A stretch of 64,000 nucleotides of DNA from Mycobacterium interjectum (lineage in GTDB: Bacteria > Actinomycetota > Actinomycetes > Mycobacteriales > Mycobacteriaceae). Position 1 is the first letter of the stretch. Every line of letters starts with the position of its first letter. Shown here one piece after another: positions 44,727 to 53,015 of this stretch. The translations under genes and the position numbers were made by a program. Where the stretch lies: positions 186,001-250,000 of the forward strand of contig LQPB01000090.1 of the NCBI GenBank assembly GCA_002102225.1, in the 5' to 3' direction. The notes beneath the pieces were generated by a model, which worked only from the letters and a program-made list of their open reading frames with translations, was not told the DNA's origin and searched no databases.

Positions 44727-45536
44727 ATGGTGTACTTCAGCGCTGAGCATTTGGCCCTTGCCAATCAGGCGGTCCGTGAGACGTTCGGGCAGTGCAGCAT
44801 TGCCTGGCAGGCCATCCCGCATTGGGACACCGGTGACCCTGGTCAGATCAATGTCGCCAATGGCCTGCTGGGTGCATCCGCGGGCTTCCTACCCCTCGCT
44901 CCGCCTCCGCCTCCGCCTCCGCCGCCAACGATCCAGCTGACGGTCGCCGAGGCGATTGCGCCGACCCCCGATGCGCTGCTCACCGGAGCGATGGCAGCGA
45001 CCGAGACCCTCGCCAGCGCCTTTGACGCCGACGTCCTCAATGCGTGCTACAAGGCCCCGACGGCCCCAAATCTCGTCGCCATCCCGAGCACCGCCGGCAG
45101 CAACCCCCAGGACCTGCAAAAGGCGCTGATCACCTCCCGGGTGCTCGTCGAAAACACCGGGTACCGGGCGCCGTCCTGTCTGATCACCAACACAGTGGGG
45201 CTGTTGTACCTCAACCAGTTAGCCAACGGCTATTACAACATCCTTCAGCAGACGCTCGCTGCGGCAAACATCAACTCGCTCTACCGATTCGATATCGACG
45301 GCGGTAGCACGCAGAAGAAGGCCCGAATGGTCCTTATCGGCCGTCGCCGGCGGATCGCTCAAGGCGCGGCGCCGGAGGCATCCCCCGGTGAGGAGCCGGT
45401 AGACCTCGCATGCAGTGTCCTCCCCAGCCTGGAGGTCGACGGCGAAACCAGCTCGGGCGGAATCCAGCTCTCCCCCCGGATCCGTTACGCGACAAGGATC
45501 ACCGATGCTACAGGCCTCGTCGCCCTCAAAGAGTGA
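44727..45536 (+). CDS. Putative HK97-fold, encapsulin-like shell protein
   Basis: The ATG at 44727 follows AGGAGG, giving 269 residues. I recognise no close family, but the order of segments fits HK97/encapsulin subunits. There is an N-arm and E-loop-like part (about 1-55), then a run of nine prolines (about 60-68). A strand and spine-helix segment follows (about 70-110; DALLTGAMAATETLASAFD). An A-domain-like stretch has GYRAPSCLITNTVGLLYLNQ (about 150-185), and the closing strands are KKARMVLIGRRRRIAQG and IQLSPRIRYATRITDATG. It is the first gene of an eight-gene coupled operon with isoprenoid enzymes. No cyclic-nucleotide domain as in family 2B encapsulins is seen. A phage-capsid relic is the alternative. 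Confidence 0.5.
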   Translation: MVYFSAEHLALANQAVRETFGQCSIAWQAIPHWDTGDPGQINVANGLLGASAGFLPLAPPPPPPPPPTIQLTVAEAIAPTPDALLTGAMAATETLASAFDADVLNACYKAPTAPNLVAIPSTAGSNPQDLQKALITSRVLVENTGYRAPSCLITNTVGLLYLNQLANGYYNILQQTLAAANINSLYRFDIDGGSTQKKARMVLIGRRRRIAQGAAPEASPGEEPVDLACSVLPSLEVDGETSSGGIQLSPRIRYATRITDATGLVALKE

Positions 45537-46710
45537 ATCGCGCGACGGCGGTACGAACCCGATAGCCTGCAACCCGCTCGACGACTACCTCGCCCTGTGC
45601 AAGGACGCCTGCGACGGCGAGATCGACCGGCTGTACGGCGCGGATGCGCGTGGGTCCAACGGCCTCTACGACCTGATCCTCGACTACCCGATGCGCGGCG
45701 GCAAGGCGCTTCGGCCGGCGCTGAGCATCGCCACCTGCCTCGGTCTCGGCGGCCATCTCGAGGCGATACTGCCGACCGCCGCGACGCTCGAGCTCTACCA
45801 CAACGCGTTCCTCATCCATGACGACATCGAGGACGAATCATGGTGGCGGCGCGGCAAACCCACGCTGCACATCGACCACGGCGTGCCGATCGCCGTCAAC
45901 GTCGGCGACGCCATGCTGTCGCTCTCGCTACAACCGCTGCTGGACAACGTGGAGCGCGTCGGCCTCGGGCCCGCCCTGCGCATCCTGCGCGCCATCGCCA
46001 AGATGACGCGTCTGACCGTCGACGGCCAGGCGCTGGAGCTCGAGTGGGTCCGGTCCAACACCTGGTGGCTCGGTGACGCCGACTACCTCAAGATGGTGGA
46101 ACTCAAGACCAGCTGGTACTCGTTCATCACACCACTGCAGGCCGGCGCGATCGCGGCCGGCGCCGCACCCGAGCGGTTGGCGCCGCTGGAGGCGCTCGGC
46201 CGGCATCTGGGAGCGGCCTTTCAGATCACCGACGACCTGCTGAACTTGCGGGCGGACCCCGAGGAGTACGGCAAGGAGATCGGTGGCGACCTCTGGGAGG
46301 GCAAGCGAACCCTGATGCTGTTGCACACCTTGCGCAGTGCCGAACCGACGGACCGCGATCGCGCGGTGCAGCTGCTCGCCAAGCGCCGCCCGAGCACGGA
46401 CGGCGAGTTAGGGCTGACCCAGCTACTGGACCGGCTTACCGCCCACGGTCAGTTGTCCCAACCCGGTAGGGCCGAGATCGAGGCTCGGCTGCAGGGACGC
46501 CGGCCCTCGGAGTCGAAGAGCCTCAACGACATTCGCTGGCTCTACGAGTTGATGCACCGTGTCGGCTCGCTGAAGCACGCGCGGGAGGTCGCCGCGCAGC
46601 AGGCCCGCGAGGCGGCCATCGTGCTTGCCGGGCTCGACTGGCTGCCGCACAGTAGGCACCGCGACGCGCTGGCCGCCCTGGTGGACTACGTACACGGGCG
46701 GACCCGATGA
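45505..46710 (+). CDS. Polyprenyl diphosphate synthase (trans-isoprenyl type)
   Basis: The ATG at 45505 gives 401 residues and overlaps the shell gene by 32 bases; no later in-frame start precedes the conserved fold. The first aspartate-rich motif is LIHDDIEDES (DDIED at 106-110). The GGKxLRP element appears as RGGKALRPAL. The second motif reads ITDDLLNL, so its last Asp is Asn247. The enzyme would condense isopentenyl diphosphate with allylic diphosphates, probably to C15-C20 or longer. The 25-residue N-terminus before the fold is polar and could be a targeting tail. It is separate from grcC1 downstream. Confidence 0.87.
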   Translation: MLQASSPSKSESRDGGTNPIACNPLDDYLALCKDACDGEIDRLYGADARGSNGLYDLILDYPMRGGKALRPALSIATCLGLGGHLEAILPTAATLELYHNAFLIHDDIEDESWWRRGKPTLHIDHGVPIAVNVGDAMLSLSLQPLLDNVERVGLGPALRILRAIAKMTRLTVDGQALELEWVRSNTWWLGDADYLKMVELKTSWYSFITPLQAGAIAAGAAPERLAPLEALGRHLGAAFQITDDLLNLRADPEEYGKEIGGDLWEGKRTLMLLHTLRSAEPTDRDRAVQLLAKRRPSTDGELGLTQLLDRLTAHGQLSQPGRAEIEARLQGRRPSESKSLNDIRWLYELMHRVGSLKHAREVAAQQAREAAIVLAGLDWLPHSRHRDALAALVDYVHGRTR

Positions 46711-47165
46711 ACCCCGAAGGCTTGCTCGGCATGCTGGCGGAGCTCGAGCGGATCCGCGAGCTCACCCTCGACCTCGTCGAACAACAGGCCCCGCAGTTGC
46801 AGCCGCCCCCGCCGGACGAGGCCGGCGAGATGGAGCGCTCGGTGTTCGACCTACTCCTCGGGGCGCGCCGTGCGGTCCTCGGCAATCCCGCGGCCGCCCG
46901 ACGGCTGCACGATTTACTCGTCGCCGAGGGCCGCCGCTACGCAAACACACCCCGCGGGGCGCGGCTGCGCGACGCGTTGGCCGCCTCGGAAGCGGTGGAG
47001 AACCTCCGCCGCGTCTGGGAGATGGTGAGCCTCAACGTTCTCGGCGGTCCGGCCGGGCCCGACGCCGTTCCCGACGCCTGGGCGGATCTGATGGCCGACG
47101 CCGTCATCGGGCGCGGCCTCGACGATTCCATTCTGGATCGCCTGCGGCCCGAGGGGTTCGCATGA
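46707..47165 (+). CDS. Unknown helical protein of the shell/isoprenoid operon
   Basis: The 152-residue protein starts at an ATGA overlap with the polyprenyl synthase. It appears all-helical, with LLGMLAELERIRELTLDLVE at the front and LRDALAASEAVENLRRVWEM in the middle, separated by a Pro-rich loop. It ends DDSILDRLRPEGFA. There is no membrane span, no cysteine and no recognisable domain. A small structural or cargo protein is possible from context. Confidence 0.6.
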   Translation: MNPEGLLGMLAELERIRELTLDLVEQQAPQLQPPPPDEAGEMERSVFDLLLGARRAVLGNPAAARRLHDLLVAEGRRYANTPRGARLRDALAASEAVENLRRVWEMVSLNVLGGPAGPDAVPDAWADLMADAVIGRGLDDSILDRLRPEGFA

Positions 47166-47437
47166 CGCTCACCGATCCTCGTGAAGCGCTCGCCGACCAG
47201 AGCGATTTCATCGGCTATCTGGTTGGCCTTGCCGGCGTCGCCCGGGTGGTACGCGGCTTGGCCGCCGCGGGCGAGGACCGAGCTGGACACCCCCGCGACC
47301 CTGACGACTTCGTGCACCTCCTGCTCGGGTTTGCGAGCCTCGGCGCGGCGATCGAGGGATTCGCCGGTTCGACCGTGGCCCAGCAGAATCCGACTGCCGT
47401 GCCGCCCGCCGGCCCGACCACGCGGTGGCTCCGATGA
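47162..47437 (+). CDS. Small unknown protein of the shell/isoprenoid operon
   Basis: The 91-residue ORF overlaps both neighbours by four bases, so its translation is coupled. Two moderately hydrophobic helices (about residues 17-35, and 50-70 with DDFVHLLLGFASLGAAIEGF) suggest a membrane-touching or oligomeric protein. The C-terminal tail is Pro-rich and ends TTRWLR. The family is not recognised. Confidence 0.55.
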   Translation: MTLTDPREALADQSDFIGYLVGLAGVARVVRGLAAAGEDRAGHPRDPDDFVHLLLGFASLGAAIEGFAGSTVAQQNPTAVPPAGPTTRWLR

Positions 47438-48456
47438 GCGCGGTCCTGGCCCGCAGCGACTTCCTCCGCGCCCCGGTGCTGGCCGCCGCCCGGCCCGCAG
47501 GTTTCAAGGAGTGGCAGCACTTCGTGGTGCACGGACGTGGCGTACGGCTCTTGATCAACTTCAGCCTCAACAATGAAGTGCTTGCCAGAGACGAAGTCCG
47601 GCTTGCGCCACGCGTCATCGTGATCGCTCACGACGAGAACTGGACCGGCGCCATCGAGCGGTTCGACGGGTGCGCTCTGAACGTCTCGGCCAATCTGGGC
47701 GAACTGACCATCGGCGCCAACCGGATGACCATCACGCCCGACGGCTATCACGTGGCAATCGACCTGCCCGACAACGGCATTCGGGGCGAATTGCACTTCA
47801 CCTCGGCAAGCCGGCCGTTCGTGGTCCGCAACGAACCGGCGGGTGCGGGCCGCGTCAGTTGGCTGTTCGTACCGAGGCTGCGTGCCGACGGATGGCTACG
47901 GATCGGCGACCGAGAACATCGGATGGATAACGACCTGGCCTATCACGACCACAACTGGGGCCGATTCCAGTGGGGCGACGACTTTGGTTGGACGTGGGGC
48001 ACCATTTTGCCGACAAGACCCGGGGACCCGTGGTCGATGGTATCCGTGCACATCACCGACCGGAGGCGACTGCGCTCTCTGTCCCGATCGCTCTACGTGT
48101 GGCACCACGATGAGCCCGCCGCGATATTCCGGCATGCGGCGGTGCAGGCGCGCACGCACGGCCTGCTCGACCGCGCGGCCGACTGCACCTTGCCGCCCGC
48201 GATGCGGCTGCTGCTAGGCGGCGAGGTGCCGGGGGTGCCGGAGCGGATCGAGATCACCGCGACACGAGCGGGCGACAGGGTGCACGCCGAGTTCCGCTCG
48301 CGTTCTTATGCCCGTCTGGCCCAGCCGAGCGAGGTACGCCTTGACCGATCGACCGTGCTCTGCGAAGCCGACGGTGCCGTCCGGGCGAGCGGCACAGTGA
48401 ATGGCGAGGACTTCGACTTCGCCGGGACCGGTGTATTCGAGTTCCTTCATGGCTGA
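47434..48456 (+). CDS. CrtC/AttH-like hydratase (hydroxyneurosporene-synthase family)
   Basis: The ATG at 47434 gives 340 residues and overlaps the previous gene by four bases. The double lipocalin-like fold of the CrtC/AttH family is indicated by the hallmark YHDHNWG at 170-176, followed by GDDFGWTWGT. CrtC proteins add water to the terminal double bond of acyclic carotenoids; other members act on different terpenoids or are uncharacterised. With a polyprenyl synthase and a desaturase-like flavoprotein in the same operon, a terpenoid substrate is likely. Confidence 0.72.
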   Translation: MSAVLARSDFLRAPVLAAARPAGFKEWQHFVVHGRGVRLLINFSLNNEVLARDEVRLAPRVIVIAHDENWTGAIERFDGCALNVSANLGELTIGANRMTITPDGYHVAIDLPDNGIRGELHFTSASRPFVVRNEPAGAGRVSWLFVPRLRADGWLRIGDREHRMDNDLAYHDHNWGRFQWGDDFGWTWGTILPTRPGDPWSMVSVHITDRRRLRSLSRSLYVWHHDEPAAIFRHAAVQARTHGLLDRAADCTLPPAMRLLLGGEVPGVPERIEITATRAGDRVHAEFRSRSYARLAQPSEVRLDRSTVLCEADGAVRASGTVNGEDFDFAGTGVFEFLHG

Positions 48457-48850
48457 ACGGGTTTCGTCGCTATTGCGGCGTTCGGTCGAGCACCTGGAGG
48501 ACGAGGTGCCCGAAAGCTACCGATTGCTGGTCGCCGAGATCGGCCCGATGGTGGCCGAACTCGACGTCGACGGCGAGGTGTTTTCGCTGCGCGGTGGTGA
48601 GCGACTCCAGGTGTCCGACGGTGCGGCGCAGACCCCCTCCGTCCGGATCGTCACCTCGCGAGCCGGCATTCTCGATCTTCTCGATGCCAGGGTGGGGCTT
48701 GACGAGGCCGTGGAGGCGGGCACGGTTTCGGTTCAGGGGTCCCTCGACGACGTCCAGCGTGCGCACGACTCGCTGCTGGCGTACGTGCACGCCGCCGTCC
48801 GGGCGTCCACGCAGCCCGGTCTGCTGTCCGAACTGCGGGAGGGCGCATGA
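48449..48850 (+). CDS. SCP2-like sterol/lipid carrier
   Basis: The ATG at 48449 overlaps the CrtC-like gene by eight bases and gives 133 residues. The sequence VFSLRGGERLQVSDGAAQTP and the following VRIVTSRAGILDLLDARVGL pattern fit the SCP2 fold, a hydrophobic-tunnel carrier of sterols or isoprenoids. It ends with the ATGA shared by the flavoprotein gene. It may present the lipid substrate to the enzymes of the operon. Confidence 0.65.
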   Translation: MAERVSSLLRRSVEHLEDEVPESYRLLVAEIGPMVAELDVDGEVFSLRGGERLQVSDGAAQTPSVRIVTSRAGILDLLDARVGLDEAVEAGTVSVQGSLDDVQRAHDSLLAYVHAAVRASTQPGLLSELREGA

Positions 48851-51087
48851 GCGAGCAGATCTGCGCGCCGGCATCCTGCGCACGACGTCCCACCGTGGCC
48901 GTCCTCGGGGCGGGCATCGCGGGCCTCACCGCCGCGCAGGAACTGGTGGAACGCGGTTTCGCGGTCACGGTGTACGAGGCGCGGCAGGACGAGCGCAACG
49001 GCTTGGGACCCGAGCCGGCCGGGACCTACCCGCCGGTAAAGCTCGGCGGCCTCGCCGCGTCTCAGTACTCGACGGTGGGCGCGGAGGGCGGAAGCCAAGC
49101 CGAGCTGCGTCCCTTCCCGGGCCGGCGCGGCCGGCCGCTCGCCCCTGGGCGAGCGGTTGCGGGTGAACACGGCTTCCGCTTCTTTCCCGCGTACTACTTA
49201 CACACCTGGGACATGTTCCAGCGCATCCCGGTGTACCAACGCAAGGGGAAGGCCGGCTGGACACCGACTTCTCGCACCGTTTACGACAACGTCCGGCGAG
49301 TGATCACCCAGGGCATGACGGTTGCCGGCAAGCCCTCCCTCGTCTTTCCCCGCGAACTCCCCCGCAGTCCTGCCGAGTTTCTCGGCATCCTCGGCCAGAT
49401 CGCCGGATTGGGCTTCACCGCCGGGGATCTCGCAACCTTCCAGAGCCGCGTGCTCCGCTATCTGGCCACCAGCCCCTTGCGACGCGCCAGGGAATTGCAG
49501 AACCTGTCCGCCTACGATTTCTTCGTCGGGTACGACAGCGCGACCGGGGCCAGGCAATTCTCCTATTCGCCGGATTTCGACGCGCTCCTGCGCAAGATGC
49601 CGCGGGTCCTGGCCGCGTTCGACTCGCGTTGGGGCGACGCACGGACCAACATCACCACCTATCTTCAGCTGTACCTCAACATGGACCGCCACGACGATAA
49701 GGCCGACGGCGTGCTCAACGGTCCCACCACCGAGGCGTGGTTCGACAACTGGTACCACCACCTCGTCGCGCTTGGTGTACATTTCGTGCGCGCTGCGGCG
49801 AATCGCCTCGATTCTTTCGCCTTCGACCCGAGCCAGCCGCCCCATCTCCGACCCCGGGTGCAGATCACGTTCGCCGACGGTACGCGGGTGACTCCGGACT
49901 ACACCGTCGTCGCCATCGACGCCCCCGCAGCCGAATACATCACCTCTCCGCTGCGCGCGGCGGGCACCGGCGGCACCGTGGGCAGGCTCGACGGATTCAC
50001 AACGCTTGCCCCCCCACCCGAGGGTCCGCTGCAACCCGCCTCGACTCGGCCCCAGCAGCGACGGAATCCCTACGACATGGATGAGCTCGGACGGGTGCCC
50101 TGGGATCGGTTCCAAACGCTGTGCGGCATCCAGTACTACTTCGACACGGAATTCCAGCTCCTCCGAGGACACATGCTCTACGCCGGTACCGAGTGGGCGC
50201 TCTCTTCGATCAATCAGCATGGATTCTGGGAGAAGCAACCGATTCTGGACCGCGACGGCCACGTCGCGGTGCTCTCCGTCGACGTCGGGGATTTCAATAA
50301 TCCCTCCCGGCACCTGGGCAAGGCGGCCCGCGACTGCAGTCCTGATGAAATCGCCGCGGAGGTGTGGCGGCAGATCGTCGCCGCCCTCACGAGCAACGAC
50401 GAATCCCTTGCGGCGAGAACCATGCCGTGGCCCGCGTGGTACGCGCTCGATCGCGGCCTGAAGATGGCCGCCGGCCCCGGCCAGGGCCAGGGTCGCGTGG
50501 TGCAAAACGAAACGCCCTACCTCGTTCCCATCGTCGGGGACTGGACCAACAGGCCCAGCAGCGACCCGTGGAATCCGCACGGCACGTCCTGGACTAGCGC
50601 GCCGCCCGAGAACTGGTGGCTCGAAGACCTCGAGCTGCGGAACGTCTGGCAAGCCCGCCACGGCGGCTATCAGGTGCACAACAATTCCGTGGTCTTCGCG
50701 GGCACATGGAATAAGACGTTCACCCGGATGACGTCGATGGAAGCCGCGTGCGAGTCGGCCCGGCACGCCGTCAACGCCATCCTCGACCACTACATCTGGG
50801 TGGCCTCTGGCGGCCTCGATCGCCGGCAGAAGACCACGCTGGATTGGGAGTTTCCTTACGGCTTCCTCGACCAGGGGCTGTCGAGCCCGATTCGTATGCC
50901 GACGCCGGCCGGCGACTACTGCTACGTGTTCGACATCGAAAACCGCGAGCCGGCCGACACCCGTTTACTGCGTATGTTGGACTCGAAATTTTGCGAGCAG
51001 TCGCTGCCCCACCCCCTGGACGCGCCGGCCGCAGTTGCGCTCGGCGTCCTCAATTCGCTTGTCCCCCCACCCGCTGGAGGTAGGTAA
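48847..51087 (+). CDS. Large FAD-dependent oxidoreductase, carotenoid-desaturase/hydroxysqualene-dehydroxylase-like
   Basis: The 746-residue flavoprotein begins with a dinucleotide fold (TVAVLGAGIAGLTAAQELVE; Gly21-x-Gly-x-x-Gly26). The GEHGFRFFPAYYLHTWDMF segment is typical of phytoene-desaturase and HpnE-like enzymes. The C-terminal FAD site is in NNSVVFAGTWNKTFTRMTSM. It is longer than usual desaturases (about 500 residues), with insertions around 330-420 and at the C-terminus. It probably oxidises or reduces the isoprenoid made by the synthase upstream. Its stop overlaps the next start (TAATG). Confidence 0.8.
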   Translation: MSEQICAPASCARRPTVAVLGAGIAGLTAAQELVERGFAVTVYEARQDERNGLGPEPAGTYPPVKLGGLAASQYSTVGAEGGSQAELRPFPGRRGRPLAPGRAVAGEHGFRFFPAYYLHTWDMFQRIPVYQRKGKAGWTPTSRTVYDNVRRVITQGMTVAGKPSLVFPRELPRSPAEFLGILGQIAGLGFTAGDLATFQSRVLRYLATSPLRRARELQNLSAYDFFVGYDSATGARQFSYSPDFDALLRKMPRVLAAFDSRWGDARTNITTYLQLYLNMDRHDDKADGVLNGPTTEAWFDNWYHHLVALGVHFVRAAANRLDSFAFDPSQPPHLRPRVQITFADGTRVTPDYTVVAIDAPAAEYITSPLRAAGTGGTVGRLDGFTTLAPPPEGPLQPASTRPQQRRNPYDMDELGRVPWDRFQTLCGIQYYFDTEFQLLRGHMLYAGTEWALSSINQHGFWEKQPILDRDGHVAVLSVDVGDFNNPSRHLGKAARDCSPDEIAAEVWRQIVAALTSNDESLAARTMPWPAWYALDRGLKMAAGPGQGQGRVVQNETPYLVPIVGDWTNRPSSDPWNPHGTSWTSAPPENWWLEDLELRNVWQARHGGYQVHNNSVVFAGTWNKTFTRMTSMEAACESARHAVNAILDHYIWVASGGLDRRQKTTLDWEFPYGFLDQGLSSPIRMPTPAGDYCYVFDIENREPADTRLLRMLDSKFCEQSLPHPLDAPAAVALGVLNSLVPPPAGGR

Positions 51088-51941
51088 TGTTCACGCCCGC
51101 AATGGATTACAACCAGCAGTTGCTCGCCTATCTGCAGATGTTGCGACAGCTTCTGGACCAGTGGATGGCGATGGCGGCGGCCGGAATGGCATTCCCGACC
51201 GCGCCGCCCGCCATGCCCCCGCCGCCGTTCATGGCGCCGGGAGGTCAGTTCATCCCGCCCACGCCGCCGTCCACCGCGTCCGCGCCACCGACGCCGCCTG
51301 CGCCGGCCGGTTACGCCCAACAGCTGTTCGGCTATCTCCAAGCATGGCGGCAGTACCTCGAGCAGATGGCGAGCGCGAGTCCGGGCAGCAACCCCCTCAA
51401 CGACGGCGGCAAGCCCCCGAGCCCGCCGAATGGAAACAGTGCGCCCGGCAACGGCGCCGGGGGCGACACCTCGGTCAGCAGAGCCAGCGCGGGATCCGGG
51501 CCCACGTTGCCGCCGAAACTGTTGAACCTGCCGCCCACCAACCTTGGGGGCACCCAGATCACGGCGACCGAAGTCGGGGGGACCAGCCCCATCGCCCCGT
51601 CCGGCCAGGCGGGGCCGCTATACGGCATAGCCCCTACAGGCAATTCCGGGAGCCAAATTTCGGGTCCCGGCTTCGACCCCGGGACCTTCTTCGGCCCGGG
51701 ACCAAATGAACCGCAGGTACTGATTCCGCCCCGCAACCCCTTGGAGACCGCCGGTCCCCCGCCCCCGGCTACTCCGGTCCAACTGCCCCGTCCGCAAGCC
51801 CCGCCGGGGATGCTCACCCAGCCAACGGCGGGTTCGGCTTTTCAAAGCGCAATGGAACGCGTCGATCTCACGGGCGTGCCGGAGGTCGCGCCGAAATCGC
51901 TTTTCTCCACTCCCGGCGCTGAGACGCCTCACGACCGTTGA
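51087..51941 (+). CDS. Proline-rich protein with a twice-repeated amphipathic helix
   Basis: The 284-residue protein is the last gene of the operon, with GGAGG nine bases before its start. Residues 8-30 and 76-97 are copies of one helix: YNQQLLAYLQMLRQLLDQW and YAQQLFGYLQAWRQYLEQM. The rest is Pro/Gly/Ser-rich and likely disordered. There is no signal peptide and no cysteine. Disordered proline-rich chains with short binding helices are used as scaffolds or cargo anchors in compartments, but this role is inference. It is not a PE/PPE protein. Confidence 0.7.
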   Translation: MFTPAMDYNQQLLAYLQMLRQLLDQWMAMAAAGMAFPTAPPAMPPPPFMAPGGQFIPPTPPSTASAPPTPPAPAGYAQQLFGYLQAWRQYLEQMASASPGSNPLNDGGKPPSPPNGNSAPGNGAGGDTSVSRASAGSGPTLPPKLLNLPPTNLGGTQITATEVGGTSPIAPSGQAGPLYGIAPTGNSGSQISGPGFDPGTFFGPGPNEPQVLIPPRNPLETAGPPPPATPVQLPRPQAPPGMLTQPTAGSAFQSAMERVDLTGVPEVAPKSLFSTPGAETPHDR

Positions 51942-51960
51942 GGCAAGGTGAAACGGCCGC

Positions 51961-52308
51961 TCAGCAGTGAGTGCCCCAGCACTGGAAATTGGGGCAATAG
52001 GACGTATGCGCCAGGCTCACCATGGAATGCACGTCCCCGAACGTGATGTTCCTCGGGTCCAAGGTGGCGTGGATGTTCTGGGCGATCTGGTCGTACGTCC
52101 AACCCCACATGATGTCGTCGCAGATGAGGCGCCCCGTCGCGGTGAGAGCGTCGTCGTGATCCGGCGGCCAACTGAAGCCGGCCGCGCGCAGTCGGGCCAG
52201 GTACGCGTCGTCCGCGGGGTCGGCGGTCGCAACCGCGGCGCTAGAAACCAAGGCAGCGCAGGCCACGACGGGAATGCTCAGCATGGCCAGCCAACGAGGT
52301 GAGGGCAT
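51961..52308 (-). CDS. DUF732-family secreted protein
   Basis: This 115-residue protein has a signal peptide cut near ATADPADD (about residue 30). The mature part has the DUF732 pattern DDAYLARLRAAGFSWPPD followed by AGRLICDD-like GRLICDDIMWGWTYDQIAQN. Three further cysteines lie near the C-terminus. DUF732 proteins are abundant, small mycobacterial exported proteins of unknown function. Convergent with the proline-rich gene. Confidence 0.85.
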   Translation of the reverse strand: MPSPRWLAMLSIPVVACAALVSSAAVATADPADDAYLARLRAAGFSWPPDHDDALTATGRLICDDIMWGWTYDQIAQNIHATLDPRNITFGDVHSMVSLAHTSYCPNFQCWGTHC

Positions 52309-52442
52309 TTGATGCGCTTCCTTTCTTTGGCGTTCACGATGAACCCAGAAGAATAGGCAGCGCCGGGAAAAAGCAGATTATGAAGAGCTGAATATTCGGA
52401 TTTTTGGGACTTTTGGGGAAGGCCAGATTTCCGCGAAACCGC

Positions 52443-52736
52443 TTACGCGGCGCGGGGGCCACGCGACGGGTCCCCCGAAGTCACCCTCAGCTCGCCATCG
52501 CCGGTCAACGCGGGGCGGAGCGGGGTCACCGGGGCCAGCTCCTCGTCCTTTCGCGCGAAGCGGCGCCCGACCTTGTGGTACAGCCACGAAATCGCGGCCA
52601 CGACTGCGACGACGGCGGCCAGTACCGCCAGAGCCTCCCCGAAGGCGATCAGCATGATGATGCCGCCGAAGATCCAGAACGCGACGGCCTCCGCGTCGTG
52701 GGTGTCGCGGAACGCGCCGAGGGTGAGGTGCCGCAT
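52443..52736 (-). CDS. Small membrane protein
   Basis: The 97-residue protein has two hydrophobic segments (about residues 17-35 and 37-53, FWIFGGIIMLIAFGEALAVL and following), with a basic C-terminal tail. It starts MRHLTLGAFRDTHDAEAV. No family is recognised, but similar two-span actinobacterial proteins are common. It lies about 125 bases downstream of the tRNA gene on the same strand. Confidence 0.6.
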   Translation of the reverse strand: MRHLTLGAFRDTHDAEAVAFWIFGGIIMLIAFGEALAVLAAVVAVVAAISWLYHKVGRRFARKDEELAPVTPLRPALTGDGELRVTSGDPSRGPRAA

Positions 52737-52860
52737 GTCTGCCTCCCGAGGGAGTAGGGATTATTGCCAGCTAGAACGCCGGCGCGGCGCGAGGACTGCC
52801 CGATTTGCGGCGATGGTGACCCATTTCACGGCGCGGAACGCCAAAATGGGGACTGATCCT

Positions 52861-52946
52861 TGGTGGCAGGTACAGGATTCGAACCTGTGTAGGCGTAAGC
52901 CGACGGATTTACAGTCCGCTCCCATTGGCCGCTCGGGCAACCTGCC
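52861..52946 (-). tRNA. tRNA-Tyr (GTA anticodon)
   Basis: The minus strand reads GGCAGGTTGCCCGAGCGG at the 5' end and closes with the complementary CCTGCC, discriminator A and an encoded CCA (52861-52863). The anticodon GTA is at 52912-52910 inside a good stem. The GGTTCGAATCC T-arm and the long variable arm of a class II tRNA are present. Confidence 0.95.
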
Positions 52947-53015
52947 GCCAGACAGGTTACAACGAACGGGTAGACAAGGCACAAACGGCTAGCACCGGAG
53001 GAAGGGACGCATCGG

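Noticed and set aside
51087..51941. Proline-rich protein as a PE/PPE protein
   Set aside because: It lacks the N-terminal PE or PPE motif and helical domain; its repeated helix is different.
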